A program made the position numbers and the translations under genes. A DNA stretch of 12,866 bases. Source: Bacteroidota bacterium. GTDB taxonomy: Bacteria > Bacteroidota > Ignavibacteria > Ignavibacteriales > Ignavibacteriaceae. Below the pieces are notes generated by a model, which ran no database searches, had not been told where the DNA came from, and saw only the letters and a program-made list of their open reading frames with translations. Location: positions 1 through 12,866 of the forward strand of contig JAEYUD010000284.1 in NCBI GenBank assembly GCA_023433685.1, in the 5' to 3' direction. Within the stretch, counting starts at the first letter, position 1. Each line of letters begins with the position of its first letter. Shown piece by piece: positions 6,277-12,866 of this stretch.

Positions 6277-7275
6277 ATGCCAGATCAAATAGTAACCGGC
6301 TTTTCAATCTTCTTCATCGTCGGGGCGGTGATATTCCTTATGTTTTTCCTCTATTTCGTTCCAATCGGGTTGTGGATAACGGCTCTCTCCTCGGGTGTGA
6401 AAGTTAAAATTTTTAAAGATCTGGTCGGTATGCGACTCAGAAAGATCAACCCTCACGTTATCGTAAGAGCAAATATCACAGCAACAAAAGCCGGTATCGA
6501 CGTGGAGATACCAAAACTTGAAGCCCATTTGCTCGCGGGCGGAAATGTTGATAAAGTGGTGAATGCCCTTATTTCAGCCGACAAGGCACAGCTTGATCTT
6601 ACATTTGAGCGCGCCACAGCGATCGACCTTGCCGGACGCGACGTTCTTGACGCGGTTAAAATGTCAGTTAACCCAAAAGTTATAGAGACCCCTCTCGTTG
6701 CCGCAATGGCAAAAGACGGCATCCAGCTTAAAGCAGTTGCAAGAATTACCGTTCGTACCAATATCGACAGACTCGTCGGAGGTGCCGGCGAAGCTACAAT
6801 TCTCGCGAGGGTCGGTGAGGGAATTGTTTCCACCATCGGTTCTTCCGAAAGTCACAAACATGTTCTTGAAAATCCTGATTCGATTTCGAAAGTGGTTCTA
6901 TCAAAGGGACTCGACAGCGGTACCGCGTTTGAGATCCTTTCGATCGACATCGCGGACGTTGATGTGGGCGCGAACATCGGCGCCAAACTGCAGGCCGATC
7001 AGGCTCAGGCAGATCTCCAGATCGCCCGCGCGCGAGCCGAGGAGCGCAGAGCTGCCGCGGTTGCCCTTGAGCAGGAAATGAATGCCGAAGTGGCAAGGCA
7101 AAAAGCCAAAGTTATTGAAGCAGAGGCAGAAGTGCCAAAAGCCATTGCTGAAGCTTTCAGGTCGGGAAATCTTGGGATCATGGACTATTACAATCTTAAA
7201 AATGTTCAGGCCGACACAAGCATGAGAGAAGCTATCGCGAAACCTGACGATTCGAAGTCAAAACCGGCAAGCTAA
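6277..7275 (+). CDS. floA: Flotillin-like protein FloA
   Basis: The 332-residue protein matches bacterial FloA (about 331 residues in Bacillus) end to end. A hydrophobic N-terminal segment (about 8-38, ending VPIGLWITALSSGV) forms the membrane anchor or re-entrant hairpin. A PHB/SPFH-like region follows (PHVIVRANITATKAGIDV, then RITVRTNIDRLVGGAGEATI). From about 235 to 290 runs a charged, alanine-rich helix (QADQAQADLQIARARAEERR), the flotillin coiled coil. The family-specific FRSGNLGIMDYY (294-305) is intact. FloA oligomerises into membrane microdomain foci that influence fluidity, secretion and membrane-protease complexes in Bacillus; it is expected in the inner membrane here. The start has GGAG about 6 nt upstream. 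It leads a three-gene operon and is divergent from clpC. No NfeD partner gene is adjacent, unlike many floA loci. The terminal 20 residues are polar and probably disordered. Confidence 0.97.
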   Translation: MPDQIVTGFSIFFIVGAVIFLMFFLYFVPIGLWITALSSGVKVKIFKDLVGMRLRKINPHVIVRANITATKAGIDVEIPKLEAHLLAGGNVDKVVNALISADKAQLDLTFERATAIDLAGRDVLDAVKMSVNPKVIETPLVAAMAKDGIQLKAVARITVRTNIDRLVGGAGEATILARVGEGIVSTIGSSESHKHVLENPDSISKVVLSKGLDSGTAFEILSIDIADVDVGANIGAKLQADQAQADLQIARARAEERRAAAVALEQEMNAEVARQKAKVIEAEAEVPKAIAEAFRSGNLGIMDYYNLKNVQADTSMREAIAKPDDSKSKPAS

Positions 7276-7278
7276 ACA

Positions 7279-7938
7279 ATGGATAATATTTTTGAGATAA
7301 TCGTATTCATCATTTTCTTCATTATCTCCGTTGTGAGCAGTATGAAGAAGAAAGAGAAAGAGCAACCGCTACCAAGGATGCCTCAGAGGCAACCGGAGCG
7401 TAGCAAGCCTCAACAGAGGTCTGCTCCCAAAGAATACACGACTTACACAAGCACTCAGAATCAAACCGAAACTGCCGGGTCGAGTGACGCTTATGCTGAA
7501 CTTGAAGCGCTTTTTGGCCGGGGTACAGCTCCCCGGCCTGAAAGCAAGCCGACCTACGCATCCAAAGCAAAAGATCCTTCACAGGAGTCAGATTATCAGC
7601 CTTTTGAAGAGACTGTAAAGAAGTCAAACTACCAGAAGCTCAAATCAAAAGAACCGCTTATCAAACCGGATCAGTCAATTGAATCGATCTACACGATGAG
7701 TTATGAAGACCTCCCGGCTCCGGCAGTCGAGCCATTGAGTCTGGAGGAATTAAGCAGGCAGTTTGAGCAGACCGAGGCGAACGCCCTTGTGAGGGAGCAC
7801 GCGGTGGCAGATGCCCAAGCAACATACAGCAGAAGCCGCGGATTGATCGACAAACTCAAGAACCGTGAGACTTTCAGGGATGCAGTGATTATGAGTGAGA
7901 TATTAAAAAGACGCGGAGCATATTGGAAAAGAGCCTGA
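7279..7938 (+). CDS. Hypothetical single-span membrane protein with disordered linker, floA partner
   Basis: I do not recognise a named family for this 219-residue protein. Residues 4-21 (IFEIIVFIIFFIISVVSS) form one membrane span, immediately followed by a basic stretch (MKKKEKE) that places the rest in the cytoplasm. Residues about 28-150 are rich in Pro, Gln, Ser and Lys and look disordered. Two short ordered islands stand out: AYAELEALFGRG (71-82), and a C-terminal helix, FRDAVIMSEILKRR (199-212), preceded by an amphipathic region (155-195). The A-V-I-x-S-E-I-L pattern resembles short C-terminal motifs I recall in small Bacteroidota membrane proteins, so this may be a conserved docking helix. 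It begins 3 nt after floA and overlaps the helicase gene by 16 nt, implying translational coupling. A cytoplasmic adaptor tethered to FloA microdomains is a reasonable guess, not shown. Confidence 0.88.
   Translation: MDNIFEIIVFIIFFIISVVSSMKKKEKEQPLPRMPQRQPERSKPQQRSAPKEYTTYTSTQNQTETAGSSDAYAELEALFGRGTAPRPESKPTYASKAKDPSQESDYQPFEETVKKSNYQKLKSKEPLIKPDQSIESIYTMSYEDLPAPAVEPLSLEELSRQFEQTEANALVREHAVADAQATYSRSRGLIDKLKNRETFRDAVIMSEILKRRGAYWKRA
7509..7545 (+). other. GC-rich hairpin inside the membrane-protein coding region
   Basis: GGCCGGGG (7516-7523) and CCCCGGCC (7531-7538) pair perfectly around a 7-nt loop. Beyond a 2x2 internal loop, GCTTT (7509-7513) and AAAGC (7541-7545) extend the stem. No U-run follows on either strand, so it is not a terminator. 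It may be an mRNA structure that sets expression ratios or RNA stability within the operon, or a by-product of the coding sequence. Confidence 0.45.
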
Positions 7939-9926
7939 AAACAATAAAATTAAGGGATTTAACCACTCCGAACCGGCTGATCAAGAATTATGACGAGTCA
8001 AAATTTGCCATTGATTATGTAAATTCCCTGAATCCCGCCCAGTATGAAGCCGCGCGTGCTGAAGAAGGGAGTTTCCTGATAATCGCGGGAGCAGGTTCAG
8101 GTAAGACCCGCACATTGGTTTACCGTGTGGCAAGGTTAATCGAAATAGGTTATGATCCCTCTTCCATTTTACTGCTGACTTTTACCAGAAAAGCCGCGAA
8201 TGAGATGATGCACCGGGCAGAATTGCTGCTTGACAAGCGCTGCACTAAAATTCAGGGCGGCACTTTCCACTCATTCGCGAACATGATCCTGCGCAAATAC
8301 GCGATAGCCGCGCATCTTGAGCCTAATTTCACAATACTCGATCAGGGTGACTCTGAAGATGTGGTTAATCTTATCCGGTCTGAATTAAGCCTGGTTGAAG
8401 AAAAAGTCCGTTTCCCTAACAAACAGACGCTTTTCAAGATATTTTCACTCAGTGTGAATACAGGAAGGCACCTGGACGAGATTGTTGACGAAGAATTTCC
8501 CCACTTCATGCGACATATCGAAAAGATCAACGAAATTCATGTCGCGTACACTGCTTACAAAAAGAAAAATAATCTTCTCGATTTCGATGATCTCTTGATC
8601 TACCTCCGCGATTTCTTTTTCGAATACTCTCCAACCGCCAAGAGGATTCTCGATTCGATCAATTTTATTATGGTTGATGAGTATCAGGATACCAACCACC
8701 TTCAGGCAGAACTTGTGGAGTCGTTGACTCAGACCAACAAAAATATCATGGTGGTGGGTGACGATCTACAGTCGATCTACTCATTCAGAGGGGCCAACTT
8801 CAGAAATATAATGCAGTTCCCTGAAATGTTCCCCGGAACGACATTGATAAAATTGGAAGAGAACTACAGGAGTACACCACAGATATTAACTTTCGCGAAC
8901 AAGATACAGGATGCCGCGGTATGGAAATATGAGAAGACGCTATTTTCATACAGACCGGATGGTGAACTCCCTTCTGTTATTGCCTCGGAAAATGAAAATA
9001 TGCAGAGCAGGTTCATCGTTCAAAGGATTCTAGAGCTCCGGGAAGAAGGGATAAAACTTTCAGATATCGCTGTTCTTTTCCGCTCATCTTTCTTTTCTTT
9101 TGACCTTGAAATTGAACTGACGAAGGCAAATATTCCATTTGTCAAGATCGGCGGAATAAAGTTTGTGGAAGCCGCGCACATCAAGGATATACTCGCGTTC
9201 CTGCGCGTGTTGCTAAATCCACTCGATCTTGTGAGCTGGTACCGCATACTTATGATGCACCCCGGGATCGGACCCAAAACGGCAAGAAAGATACTCGAAG
9301 AGATTTCTTCCGGTAAAGCCGGGATAACAAAACAGGCAAGCTCGTCCGCTGAATCGATATTCGCCTCAAAATGCCTCAAACTGCTCGAGGTAATGCGGAA
9401 GCTATACGTAAAGCAGGAAACCCCTACAGAAAAAACCCAAAGCGTTGTGAATTATTATTATCCACTCTTCACAGACCTGTACGATGATTTCAATAAAAGA
9501 TCGAAGGATATCGACACTCTTCTTAATATCACAGAAAAGTACGACAGGCTGGAAGAATTTCTCTCGGATATGGCGATCGAGCCACCTTTGGATTCAATAT
9601 CGGACCTCGACAGCCCGGACAAGGAAGACGAGAAACTGACGCTCAGCACGATCCACTCGGCGAAAGGGCTCGAGTGGCATTCCGTTTTCATCATGCATGC
9701 CATAGATGGTTTTTTCCCTTCGATCCGCTCCATAGAAACTGCTGAGGGACTCGAAGAAGAGCGCAGGCTGATGTATGTTGCATCAACAAGGGCAAAACAG
9801 AACCTTTATATCACCTATCCGATGAAAGTTTTCGACCGCGAAATGGGTGTAACCTTTTCAAAACCAACAAGGTTTCTCAACAATATCACCTCCGATATCG
9901 CGGAAGGTTACCTTATCGAAGAGTAG
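7923..9926 (+). CDS. UvrD/PcrA-type superfamily 1 DNA helicase
   Basis: The 667-residue protein carries the ordered SF1A helicase motifs: Q-motif LNPAQYEAA (36-44), Walker A AGAGSGKT (55-62), motif Ia LLTFTRKAANEM (84-95), Walker B VDEYQDTN (251-258), motif III GDDLQSIYSFRGA (279-291), motif IV EENYRS (312-317), motif V TIHSAKGLEW (576-585) and motif VI EEERRLMYVASTRAK (611-625). It should be an ATP-driven 3'-5' translocase on single-stranded DNA. It is shorter than typical PcrA/UvrD (about 720-740), mainly because it ends soon after motif VI and lacks the C-terminal Tudor-like RNA-polymerase-binding extension. This may therefore be a side branch rather than the housekeeping repair helicase. 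The start is TTG, chosen because GGAG lies about 5 nt upstream and no ATG occurs in frame before the conserved region. It overlaps the preceding gene by 16 nt. No nuclease domain is seen, so an AddA/RecB role is unlikely. Confidence 0.93.
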   Translation: MEKSLKTIKLRDLTTPNRLIKNYDESKFAIDYVNSLNPAQYEAARAEEGSFLIIAGAGSGKTRTLVYRVARLIEIGYDPSSILLLTFTRKAANEMMHRAELLLDKRCTKIQGGTFHSFANMILRKYAIAAHLEPNFTILDQGDSEDVVNLIRSELSLVEEKVRFPNKQTLFKIFSLSVNTGRHLDEIVDEEFPHFMRHIEKINEIHVAYTAYKKKNNLLDFDDLLIYLRDFFFEYSPTAKRILDSINFIMVDEYQDTNHLQAELVESLTQTNKNIMVVGDDLQSIYSFRGANFRNIMQFPEMFPGTTLIKLEENYRSTPQILTFANKIQDAAVWKYEKTLFSYRPDGELPSVIASENENMQSRFIVQRILELREEGIKLSDIAVLFRSSFFSFDLEIELTKANIPFVKIGGIKFVEAAHIKDILAFLRVLLNPLDLVSWYRILMMHPGIGPKTARKILEEISSGKAGITKQASSSAESIFASKCLKLLEVMRKLYVKQETPTEKTQSVVNYYYPLFTDLYDDFNKRSKDIDTLLNITEKYDRLEEFLSDMAIEPPLDSISDLDSPDKEDEKLTLSTIHSAKGLEWHSVFIMHAIDGFFPSIRSIETAEGLEEERRLMYVASTRAKQNLYITYPMKVFDREMGVTFSKPTRFLNNITSDIAEGYLIEE

Positions 9927-9980
9927 CGGTGAAACTTTTTCCCTCTAAAGCGATATAAACTTAAAAAAGAAAGGATTTCC

Positions 9981-10745
9981 GTGAAAAGATATATGTTGCT
10001 GCTTGTTTTAATGGCTTCTGCCATTTTTGCTCAGGATGATCTAAAGTTCGAGATGGTGAAGATCAACAAAGTGTACACCAACCCGGCTTCAGAGTCTGAT
10101 ACACTGTTCACATATTTACTTGAGTACCCGAAATTTGATGAGTCAGGAAAGAGCGCCTCTCTTGCCAGGTTCCTGAATAAAGCCGTTACCTCTCTCTACC
10201 TAGATCCGTTAGCCAAGGGAAAAAGTGATTATGAATACAATCTATCGAACTACAAAGACTTCGTCAAAGATATAGAAGAAGGCTATCCTGCAATGCCATG
10301 GTATTTCGAGAAAAGAATTGAGTACAGCTCCCCTTCTTCCGGGGTTGGAACACTGACCTATTCCGGATATCAATATTCAGGCGGCGCGCATGGTGGTTCA
10401 TGGGTTTACTACGCCAACTACGACCTTAAAAAGCAGAAAAATTTAACTCTCGCTGATGTACTGAACAAAAATTATGAGAAGACCTTAACCGCAACCGGTG
10501 ATAAGATTTTCAGAAAACTTAAAGGTCTGGCTCCTGATGTCAGCCTTGAAGGTGAGTATTGGTTCGATGGCAACAAATTTCATCTGAACGATAATTTTCT
10601 CTTCACTAAAAACGGGTTGATCTTCTACTATAACGAGTATGAGATCACCTGCTACGCTTGCGGTACAACAGAACTTGTGATACCATGGGGAGAGATCAAA
10701 TCACTCGTGTCAAAAAAAGGACCCCTCGGTCAATTCGCCAACTAA
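9981..10745 (+). CDS. Secreted DUF3298-family protein, copy 1 (with CxxC motif)
   Basis: The 254-residue protein begins with a Sec signal peptide (MKRYMLLLVLMASAIFA, cut before Gln18). The rest matches the DUF4163/DUF3298 layout known from the Bacillus anti-sigma factor RsiV and the deacetylase PdaC: YQYSGGAHGG (130-138), LADVL (157-161), then NFLFTKNGLIFYYNEYEI (205-222) and TELVIPWGEIKSLV (230-243). Here the domain stands alone with no membrane span or enzyme domain. Two cysteines, its only ones, form Cys224-Tyr-Ala-Cys227 at the position where the neighbour has PYAF. GTG is the start: AGGA lies about 6 nt before it and it supplies the basic n-region; the ATG at 9993 is a weaker alternative. 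A 54-nt gap follows the helicase, with a TATAAA at 9954-9959 but no convincing -35. It is tandem with a diverged paralogue. Expected location is periplasm or surface; function unknown. Confidence 0.88.
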   Translation: MKRYMLLLVLMASAIFAQDDLKFEMVKINKVYTNPASESDTLFTYLLEYPKFDESGKSASLARFLNKAVTSLYLDPLAKGKSDYEYNLSNYKDFVKDIEEGYPAMPWYFEKRIEYSSPSSGVGTLTYSGYQYSGGAHGGSWVYYANYDLKKQKNLTLADVLNKNYEKTLTATGDKIFRKLKGLAPDVSLEGEYWFDGNKFHLNDNFLFTKNGLIFYYNEYEITCYACGTTELVIPWGEIKSLVSKKGPLGQFAN

Positions 10746-10766
10746 TATCATCACAGGATAATTTAT

Positions 10767-11522
10767 ATGAAGAAAATCTTAATCGTCTTTATTCTTTCGG
10801 CACTTACTTTCATTCAGGCACAAGTGCCGGACTACACAATAAAAGAAATTCACAAGGTTTATAACAGCGAACAGTACAAAAGGGACAGCGCGTATCTTAT
10901 TTCGATCACCTGGCCTGTATTTGATGAAAAGGGACCAAACGGTTCACTCGCGAAGACGCTGAATTTCGAAACAAGAAATATTCTTCAGTTAGGGAACGGA
11001 TCAGTGGAAGATATTGTGGATTCGATGCTTGCAACCTACCAAAGTTGGGAATCAGAGGATGATTTCGGAGTCTACTGGTCGCATGACCAAAATCTCTCAG
11101 TGAGGGTTTCGGGCGACAAGATCATCTCGTTCATAGATGCCGGTTGGGACTATTCAGGAGGGGCACACGGTCTTGGATACGTGATGTACCATAATTACTC
11201 TGTTGATACGGAAAAAAAGCTTGAATTGAGTGATCTCCTTGTGCCCGGCGGTGAAGAATTATTGAGAGCACAAGCAGAACAGATATTCCGCGTTCAGTAT
11301 GATCTCGTTGGAAAAGACCTCGCCGAAGAAGGTTTTTGGTTCGGTGAAAATGGTTTTTCACTTAACGCCAACTTCCTTCCGGGAGAAAAATCAATAACAT
11401 TTTACTACAATTCGTATGAGATCGCGCCCTACGCTTTTGGACCAACCGAAGTGACTGTTCCCTACGAAAACTTCAAACAGGTTATCAGGGCAGACGGACC
11501 GCTGGGTTTCGTCTTCGAATGA
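10767..11522 (+). CDS. Secreted DUF3298-family protein, copy 2 (paralogue)
   Basis: The 251-residue protein has a signal peptide (MKKILIVFILSALTFIQA, cut before Gln19) and the same domain as the gene before it. Aligned anchors are DYSGGAHGLG (128-137), LELSDLL (152-158), EEGFWFGENGFSLNANF (187-203), ITFYYNSYEIAPYAFGPTEV (210-229) and the shared ending GPLG. Overall identity to copy 1 is modest, so the duplication is old. It lacks cysteines in the mature protein and has the usual PYAFGP in place of CYACGT. It starts 21 nt after copy 1 with AGGA upstream, so both are co-transcribed. Its TGA touches the stop codon of the convergent ABC ATPase gene (TGATCA), leaving no room for a terminator. The homologous domain of RsiV binds lysozyme; whether this one does is unknown. 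Confidence 0.88.
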   Translation: MKKILIVFILSALTFIQAQVPDYTIKEIHKVYNSEQYKRDSAYLISITWPVFDEKGPNGSLAKTLNFETRNILQLGNGSVEDIVDSMLATYQSWESEDDFGVYWSHDQNLSVRVSGDKIISFIDAGWDYSGGAHGLGYVMYHNYSVDTEKKLELSDLLVPGGEELLRAQAEQIFRVQYDLVGKDLAEEGFWFGENGFSLNANFLPGEKSITFYYNSYEIAPYAFGPTEVTVPYENFKQVIRADGPLGFVFE

Positions 11523-12626
11523 TCAGATAAGCAAGTTTTGTTCAGTTTTTAAGTCGAAAAGGTGTACTCTGGAGGTTTCGAATTCCAGTTTCACCTTTGC
11601 GCCTGCTTTGTATCTCACACCAGTTGAAACCCTCGCTACACATTTCACACCTTCAAGGCTGAAGTGAAGGTACTCTTCATTTCCCATCAGTTCAACAAGA
11701 TCGAGTTCAACATCTATAACATTGATGTCGTGTTTTTCGACTCGTGACCAGAGTCTGAAACTTTCAGGTCTGATCCCGGCGATCACTTCGGTTGTATTAT
11801 TTAGCTTGCTCTCGTGTTGGGTCCTGTCAAATTCGATCTTCAGAACCTGTCCATTCCCTGTGAAAGTGTAATTATGTTTTTTCGAAATGGTACCGGGAAT
11901 AAAGTTCATGGAAGGTGACCCGATAAAACCGGCTACAAATTTATTTGCCGGTCGCTCGTAAAGATTCATCGGCTCATCGAACTGTTGGATATATCCTCCA
12001 TTCAGAACGCAGATACGGTCGCCCATGGTCATTGCCTCAACCTGATCGTGGGTGACGTATATCATGGTTGCTTCAAGTTGCTTGTGAAGCCTGGAAATCT
12101 CGGCCCTCATCTGCACGCGAAGTTTAGCGTCAAGATTGCTTAACGGTTCGTCAAAAAGGAAAACTTTTGGTTTTCTAACGATTGCCCTGCCGACTGCAAC
12201 CCTTTGCCGTTGCCCGCCCGATAGGGCTTTTGGTTTACGGTCAAGATAGTCTTCAAGCTCGAGGATGCCGGCCGCCTCCATCACCCTTTCATCAATTTCA
12301 TTTTTGTCCATCTTCCTGATTTTCAACCCAAATGCCATGTTGTCCCGTACACTCATGTGGGGATAAAGAGCGTAGTTCTGGAATACCATGGCGATGTCGC
12401 GATCTTTTGGAGGAAGGTCATTTACCTTTTTACCGTCAATAAAAAGCTCTCCGCCGCTGATCTCCTCGAGACCGGCGATCATTCGCAAGGTGGTGGTTTT
12501 GCCACATCCGGAAGGGCCCACAAGTACGACGAATTCCCTGTCTTTAATGTCAAGGCTCACCGAGTGAACTACCTTGTTTCCGCCTTCATAAACTTTTGAG
12601 ATGTTAGTTAGTTTGACCTCAGCCAT
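11523..12626 (-). CDS. ugpC: UgpC/MalK-type carbohydrate ABC transporter ATP-binding protein
   Basis: Starting at the ATG at 12626 the protein has 367 residues and the full MalK/UgpC/MsmK layout: Walker A GPSGCGKTT (37-45), Q-loop Gln83 in VFQNYALYPH, signature LSGGQRQRVAVGRAIV (135-150), Walker B VFLFDEPLSNLDAKLR (155-170), H-loop His193 in VTHDQVEAMT, and a C-terminal OB/TOBE regulatory region (about 240-356). It is the cytoplasmic ATPase of a sugar or glycerol-phosphate importer; such subunits often serve several permeases. No permease or binding protein is visible, so the substrate is unknown and the symbol denotes family only. An upstream ATG at 12764 would add 46 residues but has no ribosome site, spans the operator and matches nothing in the family. 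GAGGA precedes the chosen ATG. A LacI-type operator in the leader points to sugar-responsive repression. The gene ends flush against the convergent DUF3298 gene. Confidence 0.95.
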   Translation of the reverse strand: MAEVKLTNISKVYEGGNKVVHSVSLDIKDREFVVLVGPSGCGKTTTLRMIAGLEEISGGELFIDGKKVNDLPPKDRDIAMVFQNYALYPHMSVRDNMAFGLKIRKMDKNEIDERVMEAAGILELEDYLDRKPKALSGGQRQRVAVGRAIVRKPKVFLFDEPLSNLDAKLRVQMRAEISRLHKQLEATMIYVTHDQVEAMTMGDRICVLNGGYIQQFDEPMNLYERPANKFVAGFIGSPSMNFIPGTISKKHNYTFTGNGQVLKIEFDRTQHESKLNNTTEVIAGIRPESFRLWSRVEKHDINVIDVELDLVELMGNEEYLHFSLEGVKCVARVSTGVRYKAGAKVKLEFETSRVHLFDLKTEQNLLI

Positions 12627-12641
12627 GGGTTCCTCATCTTT

Positions 12642-12659
12642 AATGTAAACGTTTACATT
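12642..12659. promoter_or_regulatory. LacI/CcpA-family operator in the ugpC leader
   Basis: AATGTAAACGTTTACATT is a perfect 18-bp palindrome with a central CG. Its core TGTAAACGTTTACA satisfies every position of the catabolite-response consensus TGWAANCGNTNWCA and is typical of LacI/GalR-family sugar regulators. It lies 16-33 nt upstream of the ugpC ATG, where a bound repressor would block the promoter or early elongation. The divergent gene at 12768 is about 110 nt away and could share control. Confidence 0.75.
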
Positions 12660-12767
12660 CCATTCGTAAAAATAAGATATAGCGATTAAAAAAGAAACAG
12701 GATGAAGCACCAATGTTATAGATTGATAGTAAATAGCGAAACTTTTTTTATTTTTACCTGTCACAAT

Positions 12768-12866
12768 ATGAATTCTATGAGAAGATCCACCGCAAGATAC
12801 CTCCTCCTTGTTCCTTTGCTGATCGCGGCCGGGGCTTTAGCGCTCCTCCACTTCAGCGATCCGGGC
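12768..12866 (+). CDS. Partial gene start with N-terminal signal/anchor segment (runs off right edge)
   Basis: An open frame from ATG 12768 to the edge gives 33 residues. They comprise a basic n-region (MNSMRRSTAR) followed by a hydrophobic run (YLLLVPLLIAAGALALLHF), then FSDPG. This looks like a signal peptide or membrane anchor, so the product is exported or membrane-bound. A second in-frame ATG at 12777 is equally possible; neither has a Shine-Dalgarno. TTGATA at 12723 is a weak -35 candidate with no convincing -10. Position opposite an ABC ATPase with a sugar-type operator hints at a sugar-uptake or sugar-processing role, but too little is visible to name a family. Confidence 0.55.
   Translation, partial: MNSMRRSTARYLLLVPLLIAAGALALLHFSDPG

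Noticed and set aside
12627..12764. 46-residue N-terminal extension of the ABC ATPase
   Set aside because: Family members begin at the MAEV-type start; the extension lacks a Shine-Dalgarno and would be read through the LacI-type operator.
1..12866. Mobile elements, CRISPR arrays, tRNA or rRNA genes, toxin-antitoxin or defence islands
   Set aside because: No transposase or integrase motifs, terminal repeats, regularly spaced repeats or RNA-gene signatures were seen on either strand.

Overview
The window looks like a chromosomal segment from a free-living bacterium of the Bacteroidota/Chlorobi/Ignavibacteria (FCB) assemblage. This is an inference from protein flavour: a long ClpC, FloA, secreted M64 and DUF3298 proteins, and Sec signals ending in A|Q. 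Most genes carry a clear Shine-Dalgarno sequence (AGGAG, GGAGGAG, GGAG), which fits the Ignavibacteria/Chlorobi side better than Bacteroidia, where such sequences are usually weak. I see no rRNA, tRNA, CRISPR array, insertion sequence or prophage gene. The region is densely packed and appears to be core genome rather than a mobile island. No stretch above 300 bases lacks a gene.

Left block, minus strand, bases 1-6043. Transcription runs right to left: clpC (AAA+ unfoldase), a strong intrinsic terminator, a pterin-4a-carbinolamine dehydratase, a secreted M64 metallopeptidase, an SSADH-family aldehyde dehydrogenase whose ATG directly abuts the peptidase stop codon, a hairpin, and the N-terminal part of a glutaryl-CoA-dehydrogenase-like acyl-CoA dehydrogenase that runs off the window. 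Peptidase, semialdehyde dehydrogenase, glutaryl-CoA dehydrogenase and pterin recycling could together serve peptide and amino-acid catabolism, possibly lysine or 5-aminovalerate via glutarate. This is a hypothesis from context.

Central block, plus strand, bases 6277-9926. It diverges from clpC across a 233-bp intergenic region that holds a good clpC promoter candidate, phased AATTCA repeats and a 12-bp palindrome. It is a tight three-gene operon: floA (flotillin-like membrane scaffold), an unrecognised single-span membrane protein with a long low-complexity linker and a short conserved-looking C-terminal helix, and a UvrD/PcrA-type superfamily 1 helicase with a TTG start overlapping the preceding gene by 16 nt. 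The 219-residue protein sits beside floA where other phyla often have an NfeD partner. This operon is the most likely place for an under-described system.

Right block. Two tandem, diverged, secreted DUF3298 proteins (9981-11522, plus) meet tail to tail, with zero spacing (TGA|TCA), a minus-strand UgpC/MalK-type sugar ABC transporter ATPase. The ATPase leader carries a perfect 18-bp LacI/CcpA-type operator. A divergent gene with an N-terminal hydrophobic segment begins at 12768 and runs off the right edge.
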